Shown piece by piece: positions 32,121-43,314 of a stretch of 64,000 nt of DNA. The stretch covers positions 744,001 through 808,000 of the forward strand of contig NC_052104.1 of the NCBI RefSeq assembly GCF_012273895.1, written 5' to 3'. The first letter of the stretch is position 1; every line of letters begins with the position of its first letter. The notes under the pieces are model-generated. The model was given only the letters and a program-made list of their open reading frames with translations. It had not been told where the DNA came from and searched no databases. The translations under genes and the position numbers were made by a program. Origin of the DNA: Zerene cesonia (Eukaryota; Arthropoda; Insecta; Lepidoptera; Pieridae).

Positions 32121-33120
32121 NNNNNNNNNNNNNNNNNNNNNNNNNNNNNNNNNNNNNNNNNNNNNNNNNNNNNNNNNNNNNNNNNNNNNNNNNNNNNNNN
32201 NNNNNNNNNNNNNNNNNNNNNNNNNNNNNNNNNNNNNNNNNNNNNNNNNNNNNNNNNNNNNNNNNNNNNNNNNNNNNNNNNNNNNNNNNNNNNNNNNNNN
32301 NNNNNNNNNNNNNNNNNNNNNNNNNNNNNNNNNNNNNNNNNNNNNNNNNNNNNNNNNNNNNNNNNNNNNNNNNNNNNNNNNNNNNNNNNNNNNNNNNNNN
32401 NNNNNNNNNNNNNNNNNNNNNNNNNNNNNNNNNNNNNNNNNNNNNNNNNNNNNNNNNNNNNNNNNNNNNNNNNNNNNNNNNNNNNNNNNNNNNNNNNNNN
32501 NNNNNNNNNNNNNNNNNNNNNNNNNNNNNNNNNNNNNNNNNNNNNNNNNNNNNNNNNNNNNNNNNNNNNNNNNNNNNNNNNNNNNNNNNNNNNNNNNNNN
32601 NNNNNNNNNNNNNNNNNNNNNNNNNNNNNNNNNNNNNNNNNNNNNNNNNNNNNNNNNNNNNNNNNNNNNNNNNNNNNNNNNNNNNNNNNNNNNNNNNNNN
32701 NNNNNNNNNNNNNNNNNNNNNNNNNNNNNNNNNNNNNNNNNNNNNNNNNNNNNNNNNNNNNNNNNNNNNNNNNNNNNNNNNNNNNNNNNNNNNNNNNNNN
32801 NNNNNNNNNNNNNNNNNNNNNNNNNNNNNNNNNNNNNNNNNNNNNNNNNNNNNNNNNNNNNNNNNNNNNNNNNNNNNNNNNNNNNNNNNNNNNNNNNNNN
32901 NNNNNNNNNNNNNNNNNNNNNNNNNNNNNNNNNNNNNNNNNNNNNNNNNNNNNNNNNNNNNNNNNNNNNNNNNNNNNNNNNNNNNNNNNNNNNNNNNNNN
33001 NNNNNNNNNNNNNNNNNNNNNNNNNNNNNNNNNNNNNNNNNNNNNNNNNNNNNNNNNNNNNNNNNNNNNNNNNNNNNNNNNNNNNNNNNNNNNNNNNNNN
33101 NNNNNNNNNNNNNNNNNNNN
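32121..33120. other. Assembly gap, exactly 1000 N
   Basis: A second placeholder run of exactly 1000 N. True length and content unknown. Confidence 0.95.
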
Positions 33121-33290
33121 AATAAATGTTATTTGCAGTTAACAATTTTCTTTTTTCTTTATTACAATATTTATGGCAAGACTAGGTATATATAAACCCC
33201 ACTTACTGTACCTACATACTATATAAGTATACAGTACTACATGAGTTTATGTGATATTCCTTTCTTTTTGGTATCGACACAATTGTTAAA

Positions 33291-33398
33291 ATGTTAGGAG
33301 TTCTATTGTGCTTCTTATTCTTATTGTGCTTAGAGACAAATATATGGATAAGAGAACAAATGACTGTGAAAAAATGGTTAGCTCAATTCCTAAGATAA
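33291..33398 (+). CDS. Candidate small secreted/membrane peptide ORF (35 aa)
   Basis: ATG to TAA. Residues 1-15 (MLGVLLCFLFLLCLE) resemble a signal peptide or anchor, and the rest is short and basic. A TATATAAA lies about 100 bp upstream. It could be a signal-peptide exon of a longer gene, but no good donor is evident. Confidence 0.2.
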   Translation: MLGVLLCFLFLLCLETNIWIREQMTVKKWLAQFLR

Positions 33399-33731
33399 AT
33401 TTGACGCAAAATTTCTTAAAATTTTCAAATATATTTATAGTTATAGCTAAATTTAATTTTTAGTTTTATAGCATTGAAATGCTTTATAAATGAGAAATTT
33501 TGAAAGAATAGAAAAAATTTGTTTTTTTTATGCGTCGTTCCTAAAAACGAAGGAGGTTTTATTTTACTGTATTTTTTAACTCGATAATGCCGTCGCTTCT
33601 CCACCGCTCTGCATATTTCTTTTTGTATTTTGCAAATTATTGGTCCAATTTTAGTATCTGTAAAAACTTGGGTAATGATATTTTTCTAATTTTCTTTAAT
33701 ATATATATATTATCTGTACAGTGTTGTATCT

Positions 33732-33930
33732 CTTAGTGTAATTGCTATTCGTTTGTCTCGCATAAACTTGAGAACGGCTAAGCCGATTTAGCTGATTTTA
33801 GTTTCTAATTGTTTTTCGTAGTGCGGAGAAGGTCTTAATAAAACGTATTAAATAAGTGTCTAATTGAAAATATCATAAATATATAAATTTTAAATACATA
33901 TAGGTGACAAAAGATGCAGGGGTCATCTAG
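33732..33930 (+). mobile_element. Helitron-like remnant ending CTAG|T
   Basis: GAGAACGGCTAAGCCGATTT and GTAGTGCGGAGAAGGTC are followed by a TGCAGGGGTCATCTAG end (33927-33930) and T. It lies inside the foldback structure. Confidence 0.5.
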
Positions 33931-34275
33931 TAAATAATTTCTATGAAAATAACACGAAGATCAACTTTCTATGATAAAAAGATGAAACATTTAAAACAAA
34001 AAACGACGTCGGCTGAGTTTGTGAAGAATATACTTTGTTCAACAAAAGATCGTTATCATATATTTTAAAACTATACCTTAGATTTTAATTAACGCTGAGC
34101 AACGGTCAAGTTAAGATCAAGTCCTCCTTTTAATTGGTCTTGATTATTATCCCGAATCTTTCATTGTAAGTTTATAACAATTTCAATTTATTTCTCATGT
34201 AAGAACGACACATTGAAACTTTGTTCGATTTACCTCCACATAGAGTTATATGAATGACAAAATTTGAGCATCAAG

Positions 34276-34475
34276 TCCTTACTATTAAAAATGCGAAAGT
34301 ATGTTTGTTTCTTTGTTTGTATTTTTTTAACGTCGCAGATTAATCGTATCATTTTTTATTTAAGCGTCTGGAGAAGGTTGGGAAACCAAAGAGTGACATA
34401 GGTCCCTTTAATACCAAGGCAAAACATCTCATTCCCGGGACTTTTCTTCGACCATGCAGACGGAGCGAAAGCATG
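34276..34475 (+). mobile_element. Helitron-like remnant, eroded 3' end
   Basis: CTTACTATTAAAAATGCGAA start, AGGTTGGGAAACCAAAGAGTG and GACATAGG blocks, and GCAGACGGAGCGAAAGC end. The CTAG terminus is lost. Lies inside the foldback structure. Confidence 0.45.
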
Positions 34476-34714
34476 AAGCATGACTAAACATAATTAATAA
34501 GTCTTTTCTGCAAATAAGGCCACCAACGTCCCTAGGGAGGAGGTCCCCCTACAGATACTAAAATTGAACCAATAATTTGCAAAATACAAAAAGAAATATG
34601 CAGAGCGGTGGAGAAGCGACGGCATTATATATTATGACGGCATTATTTGAGGTAAAAATACAATAAAATAAAACCTCCTTCGTTTTTGGGAACGACGCGT
34701 AAAAAAAAAACACA

Positions 34715-35455
34715 AATAGTTTTCCCTCCAATGCATCAACGCAATTCAAACAAGAAGAATTCACCCACAAATAATAACTACGACGTGTCCCCAATTGTCC
34801 TGTTTCATGTGTCAATAGAAATCGCTAAATGAAATTCAAATAGCAGGTATCATATCACCATACTGACCAGATCGCACATAATTGAAATTCATTGTACGGT
34901 TAGCCCAATATATCATTGTCAAATGGTAAATTGCATACAAACAGCCCCGGAATACGTTGACAAAATGCTCTCAAACGAATTTAAATTGCTTCAGTTCAAG
35001 TTAATGTCGTCGGATAAATGATTTGTGGGAGCGATTATTTCTGGTGACTGTTTCTGGAGGGTTACAAGGAATATTGTGTTATATGCCCATGCCGGTGTTC
35101 TCGGTTAATTTGAATTTTGTTTTATATCTTTTGTTTTGAGGTCAGCGATGGTGTGAATTCTGGAAATATATCTTTAAATAAACCGGTAATTACAAGGGTA
35201 ATAGATACGTTTAAAATATGATATGCAAAATTGATAGCATAGTTTCTGAATTGTCCCTATAGGATGCTTTTAGAAAACTGTGCTTATGTCACAACTGTAA
35301 AAGGAAGCTCTAATATTTGAAACCTGGATATGGTCTCTTACGTTACCCTTTCTCCAAAAGAGCCATTACAAGTTATAAAATATTTAAATATATAGTTCTG
35401 TAGCAACATAAACTAATTTCTACGAAATATGTATCCGTACGTAAATCCTACTTCC
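34715..35455. other. Intergenic stretch, no gene seen
   Basis: No coding region or known repeat identified. Confidence 0.4.
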
Positions 35456-35457
35456 TA

Positions 35458-35657
35458 TCCTACTAATATTACAAATGCGAATGTTTGTAAGGATGTGTGT
35501 GTGTTTGTTGCTCTTTCACGCAAAAACTACTGAACCGATTGCAATGAAATTTGGTACGTATACAGCTGAACAACTGGAATAACATATAGGCAACTTTTTA
35601 TCCCGATATTCCTACGGGATACGGACATACGCGGGTGAAAACGCGGGGCGCAGCTAG
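35458..35657 (+). mobile_element. Lep1-type Helitron, intact ends, plus strand
   Basis: TCCTACTAATATTACAAATG at the start and GCGGGGCGCAGCTAG|T at the end. One of two copies in this orientation. The end hairpin is weakened (GGGTGAAAACGCGGGG). Confidence 0.75.
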
Positions 35658-35659
35658 TT

Positions 35660-37523
35660 AGACATAGTAAGAAAGAATCGTCATCACTTTAGATAATGTT
35701 TACCAAGCGTTTCATTAAAAGTATTATTGGTGTCATGGCTAATTGCTTATGGATCATCAAACTGTCCGTCTTATTATAAAATAAATGCATTTGCACATGC
35801 AATTTCGCACCCAGATATTTCCTATTCTTTCTTCTTTTGTGTATGATTGATCGTTTTGCTTAAAAAATATTTCAAGCTCATATTGACGATCAATGATTTT
35901 AAGAGAAGGTTATATTATATGAGCAATTACCACTACCATTGGTTTGTAACAATCGACGTTCAATATAAACATCGCGTTTTTTCCAATCACGATTCGTATT
36001 CAATTCTTCTCGCAATTAGTTCCGCTTGTGCACCTCGTGTAACCGTTACGCTTGCTTGCACTTCAAACCAGCCAATGAGCGGTGGGAATCTAGATCGCGC
36101 TATTAAAGTTTTTCCCTAAGTTCATTTATAAACCGTATTGTAGTGTGTACACACGGGGAGTCCGTTGCTACTGGGAAGACCGGTATTGGCGAGGGCCGGA
36201 CTCAAGTCTCGCTCTAAAAATCTGTAATTAATTAATTAATGTCAGTAGAGCGGTTTCGGATTGTCAGTTTGTTCGTTATCATTCAGAATTGCTGAGTTCT
36301 GTACAAAAACCCTCTTCTTCGTCAAGTAGCAAGATTTGACTTGCTTTTTGATTAAATGCTTCAGAATTTATTGGCAACAATTATTATATTATTATCCTAT
36401 CCTATAGCTGATCCGGATAACGAAATACTTTTTATTTATCATGTATTAATTTATCATTACTGATATAATACACTTAACTTTATACCTACTTTATTGTTGA
36501 TTATTTTTTTTAAATAGCCTATGCATTACAGCGTTAAATAAAAAATTTATAATAAGTTTATGACTGACTGAACATGTGCTCAACTTTACAGACTTCTTAA
36601 CAAATTTATTTCACAACATCTTAAATCGTTGATACAGAAATTACAGATCATTAATTCATCACCAACTTTCATATAACTTCTACACAAACATAATCCAACT
36701 AACAAATTCAAATACGATCGTAGAAACTTTTACATCGCGGCCATTATTTTTTCTACCGTAAGCAGACTCACGCAAAAATTCATATATTCCCCTTAAACCA
36801 CCATTTGTATGTATATATGTTCTTTGAAATACCCTAATAAACCTGTCTGGAACTGTAAATCTTTTCCCATTCTCGTAAAAGTGAGTTTTACGATGCGTTT
36901 ACTACGGAACACCAGTTTACGTATGCCCTTAACCGCTGGTAATTAAGAATGTGCTTCGATTATGTTTATAGAAGCTATAATATAGAAAAGGGTTTAGCAC
37001 GTTATGGAGTTTTATTAGCATATTTGAGTTTTCTATTTTAATTAATTTGACATACCTTTTTAACTTCTTTTCCTTGCTAGCTGAATTATTTTGCTTTACT
37101 AGCCTCAAAAATCTCTCATTATTTGTATTTTTAATAACCTTTAGATTGCCTGTGACATATAATTTCGTTCTAGTTAAGTCTAAGATAAGACTAAGGCACC
37201 TTATCTAACAGTATCAGACAGAATATCAAGAACCTGTAAAACCGGCCATTGACATATTAATTGAAACGGTGACATAATTAACAATGTACCAAAAATTCGA
37301 TATTAATTAGCTGCAGATAAATATTTGTATTTGATATAAATTCAGTTGAAATTGCTTTCGGTTCATATTCAGAAATTCTACAGCGCTTTAATTTTGTTAA
37401 ACAGTGTTTGATAACATAAATCTGATGTTTATGCGAAAACTTTTTATATGCAATACATATAAATTTTACTTACATGTTATTTTTCACTATATTAGGGGAT
37501 TTAAATTTTGGTAATGACACTTA
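35660..37523. other. Long intergenic stretch, no gene seen
   Basis: A 90-codon plus frame at 35847-36119 is unsupported. A GC-richer patch near 36150-36215 (GGCGAGGGCCGGACTCAAG) is unidentified. Confidence 0.35.
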
Positions 37524-37524
37524 A

Positions 37525-37650
37525 TAAATTTAGAAATTAAAACTATTTAACGGATTTTAAACGCGATTTAATCATTATATTATGTTTTTTAAGTTTTTAA
37601 TTTCTAAATGTATAATACTCGCGTGAAATCAAACACAAGAAAATACAACG
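37525..37650 (+). mobile_element. Palindromic 'GAAACGTCGGG' element, copy 3 (internal deletion)
   Basis: Left arm TTTAACGGATTTTAAACGCG, then directly the tail TTTTTAATTTCTAAATGTAT and AATCAAACACAAGAAAATAC. The spacer and right arm are deleted. Confidence 0.6.
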
Positions 37651-37787
37651 TTTTACTAAATTTGCCAATGTAAAGGGATTCTTCAGGTTAAAGGAAAACG
37701 ACTAAGAAATAGAGAGGGGTGGGCGTAATGTATTGAAACAGTTTTATATTATCTTATTATGATACTAGTTTGAAGATTTTTTTTTAT

Positions 37788-38112
37788 GTGGGAGTCGAGT
37801 ATACATTGGCAGGAATTGGGCCAGATCGCACCAGGTTAATACCTAACCCTACAATAAACTTTCGTGAAATAGTAGTATGTAATAGAGTTTCGTACGGTTA
37901 GTGTGGGTGGCGGAGGCCTGCTTGATTTTCCTCAACCTTCACAATCCATTCCTTCTTTCCAGTCGTCTATCCTTTCCTCATCCCTTTCCTCTTAAAAGCG
38001 GGCAGCGACCAATGATCTCAAAGCTGAGACACTACGAATGTTCATGATTGGTAGTGATCGCTTCCCATCAGGCGAATCACCAGCTCTATAGCCCGCTATG
38101 ACATAAAAATAA
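37788..38112 (+). repeat. A-tailed 'GTGGTAGTCGAGC' family repeat, near full length
   Basis: GTGGGAGTCGAGTATACATT start, GGGCCAGATCGCACCAGG, TTAAAAGCGGGCAGCG and GCCCGCTATGACATAAAAAT end. It is a model of the second subfamily. Confidence 0.7.
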
Positions 38113-40095
38113 ATTATTTATAGCCCCTACTTTGTCTGTAAATATTAATACGTATATGCTGTCTGTACAGGCAATACAAAACTTCGTTCATGGCTCATGA
38201 ATTAAGAACGCTCACAGGAAAATCAACCTTATGCCGATATAACGTAATACCAAACAATGTATAAGACCTAATTTCAACGTAATTGAATGAAAGCAACTAA
38301 TGATTGCGTTCAGAACATTAGAGTTAAGCCATAAAGGGGATTACTTTGACTTTGTATCTACAATCTTGCTTTTAGCGTTTTCGTTGACGTTAAAAACACG
38401 ATTCCTCGCAACATGTGGAAGGAAGTAGTAAATTTTATGTATGGTAAGAATACTTAGCTGTGATTTATATTTAGTTTTAAGACGTGTTTACAATGATATG
38501 TGCGAACGGAATATTGTAAGATATATGGCCGTAGTTAGCACGTTATTTATTTTTGCTTATCTTTTCTCACAGATATTTATGTTTATTTAAATTATAATTA
38601 TAAATAGATTAAGCGTACACAGTGCTCATTAGAATAAGTTGATGATGATGATGATAAAGCTTATTAAAAAAGTGAGTGATTGAATGAAACATTGATATAA
38701 CTACTTGATAATATCTATTGAGATCCTGGCGTTACCAACATATCTCGAGACACTGCGTCTCTTTCCAACAAAACTGTAACCCTTCATTCTTCTCATAAAT
38801 AAACCACATCCAAATCTGTTCATCGAGTTACTATATAAAGAACGCACACACATTCACACGCACACATACACACACATACCATCAGTATATTTTTCCGGCC
38901 AGGCTAAAAACGTCCAACCTTTGCATAAATAGTTAAAATCTTAGGCATTTTTTTCCCGGTCTCATTGTTTTCAACTGACCGCAATAAGCCCGAAGAGGCA
39001 CCTGCGCTAAACAAACGACGAATATAAATCCTCGAACGTCTGCTCTGTGACGGTTCATTATTAAACGCTTAGTTGAATTCCTATTGTTATTTCGCCTGCT
39101 TAGTTAATATGGCCGTAAAGAACCCTGAATTGGGAGCGCGGCATGCGAGGGTTTGAACTTGACCGAGTGAGTTTGTTTATAATAGGGTGGGATAAAACAC
39201 ATATTGTTGAATAAATATAGGCCTGCTTTATGCCTTGTCAAACGGAACGCGTACTTAGCGTTAACCTGACGCCATTTATTGTATTCACAAATACTTGATA
39301 AACTTGTACAAAATTTGATTTAAACCTATCAGTTTAAAGTAAAAATCGAGTCAAAAGGAGTCGGTTATATATCAATAACATTTGAAATGCAGGCAAATAA
39401 TATATATGCATACCTCAGGCACTCATAAGAGGCCTTGGTCCCCTCTTTTACTATGTGTCTATAATAGCTTGATGGTAAAAGACGCTTTTGTAATATCAAG
39501 TACAATTTTATATGAAAGTCAGCATATAAACTAAAAACAATTAAATAATGATAGACCATTAGTCTATATATTAAATAAACTCTCAGTAATCACGGTCACT
39601 AGCATTCGAATAATTATACTAAAATTGAATGATATTTTTTTTATTCAACGTGCCGCGAATTCGGGTCGCCAGTGAAAAATAAACTCGTTTCAGATATTTT
39701 ATTTCACCTTGTCGTTAATATTTTCATTCAGAGTTCTCAGTTGCAAAGCATCAGGCATTTACCTACTTATAACAATAGATGAATATTCCATTGTGTTGCG
39801 AACAAAGGAAATTGGGACCTAATTGACGATTTAAGAAATTAATAAAACGAAATGTATTTAAGTTTACGTGTGTTGTAGCGAGATATAAAAGTTTGTAATT
39901 GTATTGAAATTTATTAAAAAATCGACAAAGGTACAGCAATATAATTAAAGCGCCTTGAAATTTTGTTCAAACGAAAGAATTAAACAATAATATAAGGTAA
40001 ACGCGTGTCTATAAACAGCATTCACCAAAAGACGTGCAATCTAAAAGTACCTCCGAAGAATACATATACCGAAATTTCCGTTTTGAAGATACGAT
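38112..40095. other. Long intergenic stretch with two microsatellites
   Basis: GATGATGATGATGAT at about 38640 and an imperfect CACA-rich run at about 38845-38878. A 64-codon minus frame at 39365-39559 is unsupported. No gene seen. Confidence 0.4.
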
Positions 40096-40096
40096 G

Positions 40097-40595
40097 CTAC
40101 AAACATACACATGCAAAACTATAACTAGTTCCTTTTAGATTCTGTGTACCACCTAGCTTTTCGGTAGCTACTTCGCCCACGTGGTCAGAGGAATTGCCCA
40201 TGGAAATCATAGCGGTAAACATCATCCTACGGCTTCTCGACATAGGTAACAAATGGTTGCCTGTAAAGTCGGTTTTACGGGCGAAGATTTTACGTGACAA
40301 CGTCTTTTTCTCGGTAGAATATTTATTGATATGAATATTATTAAATTGCACAATAGGAACAAGGAATTGAATGAAAATAAGAATTGCACAAATTTTAACT
40401 ATAGAAAATATTATTTGTTTACTAAAAAGACAGAGACAGAGACACAAGCACGCGCCGATTCAATGCGCCTAATTCTCTAGTGCTGCGCGCGCGGCGGACC
40501 GATCATAATTCGGTGACTCATCGTAACGTTACCGGGCGTTACACTTTTTCATAAGTGCCTCCGAGCCGCAACCTAATTTAAGACGTTGTCACGTC
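40097..40595 (-). mobile_element. TIR element, copy 2 (opposite strand, longer)
   Basis: On the minus strand it starts GACGTGACAACGTC at 40595, repeats the GC-rich body, and carries the inverted AAGACGTTGTCACGT at 40306-40292. It continues past the point where copy 1 stops into an open frame from ATG at 40243 (MSRSRRMMFTAMISMGNSSD..) to TAG at 40097 (48 aa). The two copies differ at few sites over the shared part, so the spread is fairly recent. Superfamily unknown. Confidence 0.55.
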
Positions 40596-40599
40596 AAAA

Positions 40600-42120
40600 C
40601 CAAATCATACAATCGCTCCATTACGTTGTGAAAGAACTACAAACACACTTCTACATTTATAAAATTAGTAAATCATTACGATTTATGGTTTTAAAGATTT
40701 TTCAATACCACTGACTAAAGGGCCTTATTGTAGATGAGATAATTAAAGCTGAATATCTGTTCTATTAGTTTTCAATTTTTTTTATCAGCCAATCATTATG
40801 ACAATTTCTAGAATAAATATGCAAATATTAGGTTATATTTCCTATTATTAGGTACAAGAATAGAATGCCTTCGTCACTATTAATAATTTGTTAAAAGATC
40901 AGTTGGCTTGCTGATCGTCTCTTTTTTTTCTTTTTCTTAAATGGTAGAGGACACACACCGAGGACGGATTCTGCCAATGTCAAATTTTGGATCGTCTTCA
41001 TAAAATTTGAGTAATCGACTGACAACTAACCGACTGGAGGTTAAGTTGTCAGGCGGTAGCAATAGTTGTCTATGGAAATGTAATAATTAAGAGTATGATT
41101 TTAATATTTGTAACACTATTATAAATAATACACTTTGAACTATTTAATAATAATTAAAATTCATATAATGTAAGAATAAATCGCTTCTACTAGCGATGAT
41201 AAAATTACGTTTATATCTCGTGCATTTTCAGCCGAAATTCGATGTTTCGATAAGCGTATTAATAAAGTATAAAATGGAACCCAATGAAATTTGCATAATA
41301 TGAAAACTATCTTTGTTGATTTTATGAGTACAGTCGTGTGCAGCCATTCGAAATAATAATTTCACTTTATGCTAAAATTAAAGTGTAATTCCAAGAACTG
41401 ACATAAAATAGTATATTCGAATTTTGTTTTATTTGGCCTCTAAATGAATAATAAACATCTCGAATATTCAAAAAACTTTGAAGAAGGCTTTTAGCTGCCA
41501 CTAAGACGATTGTGCATTGCATAAATTGCATTACGAATATTTTAAACGCAATCTTTACACTAATAACCATTACAATTTTGTATTATATTTCGTGAAATTC
41601 AAGTAACAGTTTCACATTCATATTACAAGTGGTATAAAGTTAATGAAGTATCATATTATACTATTGTACCTTCAATATGGCATATGATACTAAAATCCTA
41701 AATACTTTATGTAGAATTTGGATTGGTAACATGCCATTTTCACGATCTCTTAACCACCCATTAATATTTCATTAAAAATTAATCGCAATTCACCTATTGA
41801 CTTTTTCACACGACTGTACCAATCAGATCGAGTGAGCTTTAACAGTGAACTCAAACAGTGCTCTTACGCTGTTTTTACAATGCAATTACCGCCGCCTTCT
41901 ACCGTAAACGTTTATTCAATATTTATTATTGCTCACGTTAATGATATACTTTTGTTTGGTTGATATTTCATTTCAGAACGATGCGAGATTAATTACCCAG
42001 TTTGGTAAATTGACTTGGATGATCGTGCTACGTAAATAATAATACAGGATCTACTCCAGGACTAGGAAAATTAATATTTCCTTAAAAATAATCAGAACTG
42101 GTTTACTCCGACTAATAGTA
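40600..42120. other. AT-rich intergenic stretch
   Basis: No gene or clear repeat found. A 67-codon minus frame at 41367-41570 is unsupported. Confidence 0.4.
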
Positions 42121-42124
42121 TAGC

Positions 42125-42288
42125 TGCGGAAGTATGTGTCTCTCTTCTTCACTCCTAAATGAGTGATTTAGATGAATTTGGACATAGTTTAAAACCCGGA
42201 AAAAGACAGGACAGTTTTTTCCCTGGAATATTCAAGGGGACGAAAACTGTCCGCTTTCCATCGGCAAAAGCCGCAGGCGGAAGGCTAG
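42125..42288 (+). mobile_element. Helitron-like remnant ending CTAG
   Basis: GAGTGATTTAGATGAATTTG, ATAGTTTAAAACCCGG and GCCGCAGGCGGAAGG precede CTAG at 42285-42288. An inverted pair GGACAGTTTT / AAAACTGTCC flanks the centre. The base after CTAG is C, not T. Confidence 0.4.
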
Positions 42289-42289
42289 C

Positions 42290-43140
42290 TACATAATATA
42301 AATAAAGGCATTTTAGAACAATAATGTTATAATCCATAGAGTCATTAATACGTACTTTTGTTACGTTATGGATAACGCTAAGGTCCATTAATCCACGATA
42401 TTACAGCAATTAGTGGGAAAGCTAACCGCAATAAGATTTATAGATTTATCGGAATTAGGTCAGAGCAGATGAATAAATTTCGGCGATTTAAACAGGTCTC
42501 AATATAGACGATAAAGGTTTTACAGAATAAGTCGGCTGAAGTTTATTTTTGTGTCTAAAAACAGGAGAAGTTAACTTAGGGTTGGGTATTCAATTTCTAT
42601 AATGTGATTTAAATAAGACTCAAAATAGATAGAGATTTTCCAGAATAAGTCTGCCGAGGTCTTCTTATATCTGAGAAAGGGTCTAGGAGAAGAGAAGTAT
42701 GGTTACGGAAATAACAAGTATAGAATTATTCTAGAATACTATGTTTCTTAAATTTAGACCTTAATATTGAGTTTAATAGATAATTTAGACCTCAGTAAGT
42801 AAATAAATATTTAGAGTTACTAAATTTGAAGAGAAACTCCACTTTCCCTGTTTTTTTTTTGTTTATTGAAAGCGAAAAAAAAGCGAAAACGTCGATAAAA
42901 TAAAATCTTATTTTACATCAAATGAATTGAATTTACAATAAAATTAAATTTCCGATTGCATTATAAATAAGCGTACCAACAAAAACATCGTCCTCTATCG
43001 AAAGAAGTTCAAAGATTTCCTTAAAACTTTGTCGTTGGAAAGTTTGAATACGTCGTTTTGTAATTAAGAGCAAGCCCTGAACACGGTGTTTTGTGAAGTT
43101 TCCTTTTATATATCGATTAACATTGTCACCAACTTATCTC
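42290..43140. other. Intergenic stretch with a repeated motif
   Basis: Two similar blocks (about 42480-42570 and 42600-42690: AGACGATAAAGGTTTTACAG / AGATAGAGATTTTCCAGAAT, each followed by AATAAGTC.GC) suggest an old tandem duplication. No gene. Confidence 0.35.
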
Positions 43141-43143
43141 TGA

Positions 43144-43312
43144 CTAGCTGATCGCACCGGCTTCGCTGGTGATACATATATAGTCTATGTCACTAGGGAA
43201 GTTGCAGCTTTCCAATTGTGAAATTATTTTTGACATCGGTCCAGTGGTTTTTAAATGTAAACGTTATAAACATACAAAAATACGCAAGTTTCCATCTCAT
43301 AATATTAGTGTA
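43144..43312 (-). mobile_element. Helitron-like element, uninterrupted relative of 14428-14795
   Basis: CTAG at the left, CACCGGCTTCGCTGGTGATA hairpin, CATATATAGTCTATGTCACT, CGGTCCAGTGGTTTTTAAAT and CATAATATTAGTGTA end. Confidence 0.55.
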
Positions 43313-43314
43313 GA

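Larger units (their letters stand above)
33531..34712. mobile_element. Foldback structure: ~140-bp inverted arms 0.9 kb apart
   Basis: The left arm 33531-33662 (GTCGTTCCTAAAAACGAAGG .. CCAATTTTAGTATCTGTA) is repeated inverted at 34551-34712 with few changes. The right arm has a small duplication around GCCGTCATAATATATAATGC. Internal DNA holds two Helitron-like remnants. This may be a foldback element or two inverted copies of one repeat. Confidence 0.65.

Noticed and set aside
38845..38878. CRISPR-like or regulatory repeat
   Set aside because: It is an imperfect CACA microsatellite in a eukaryotic genome.
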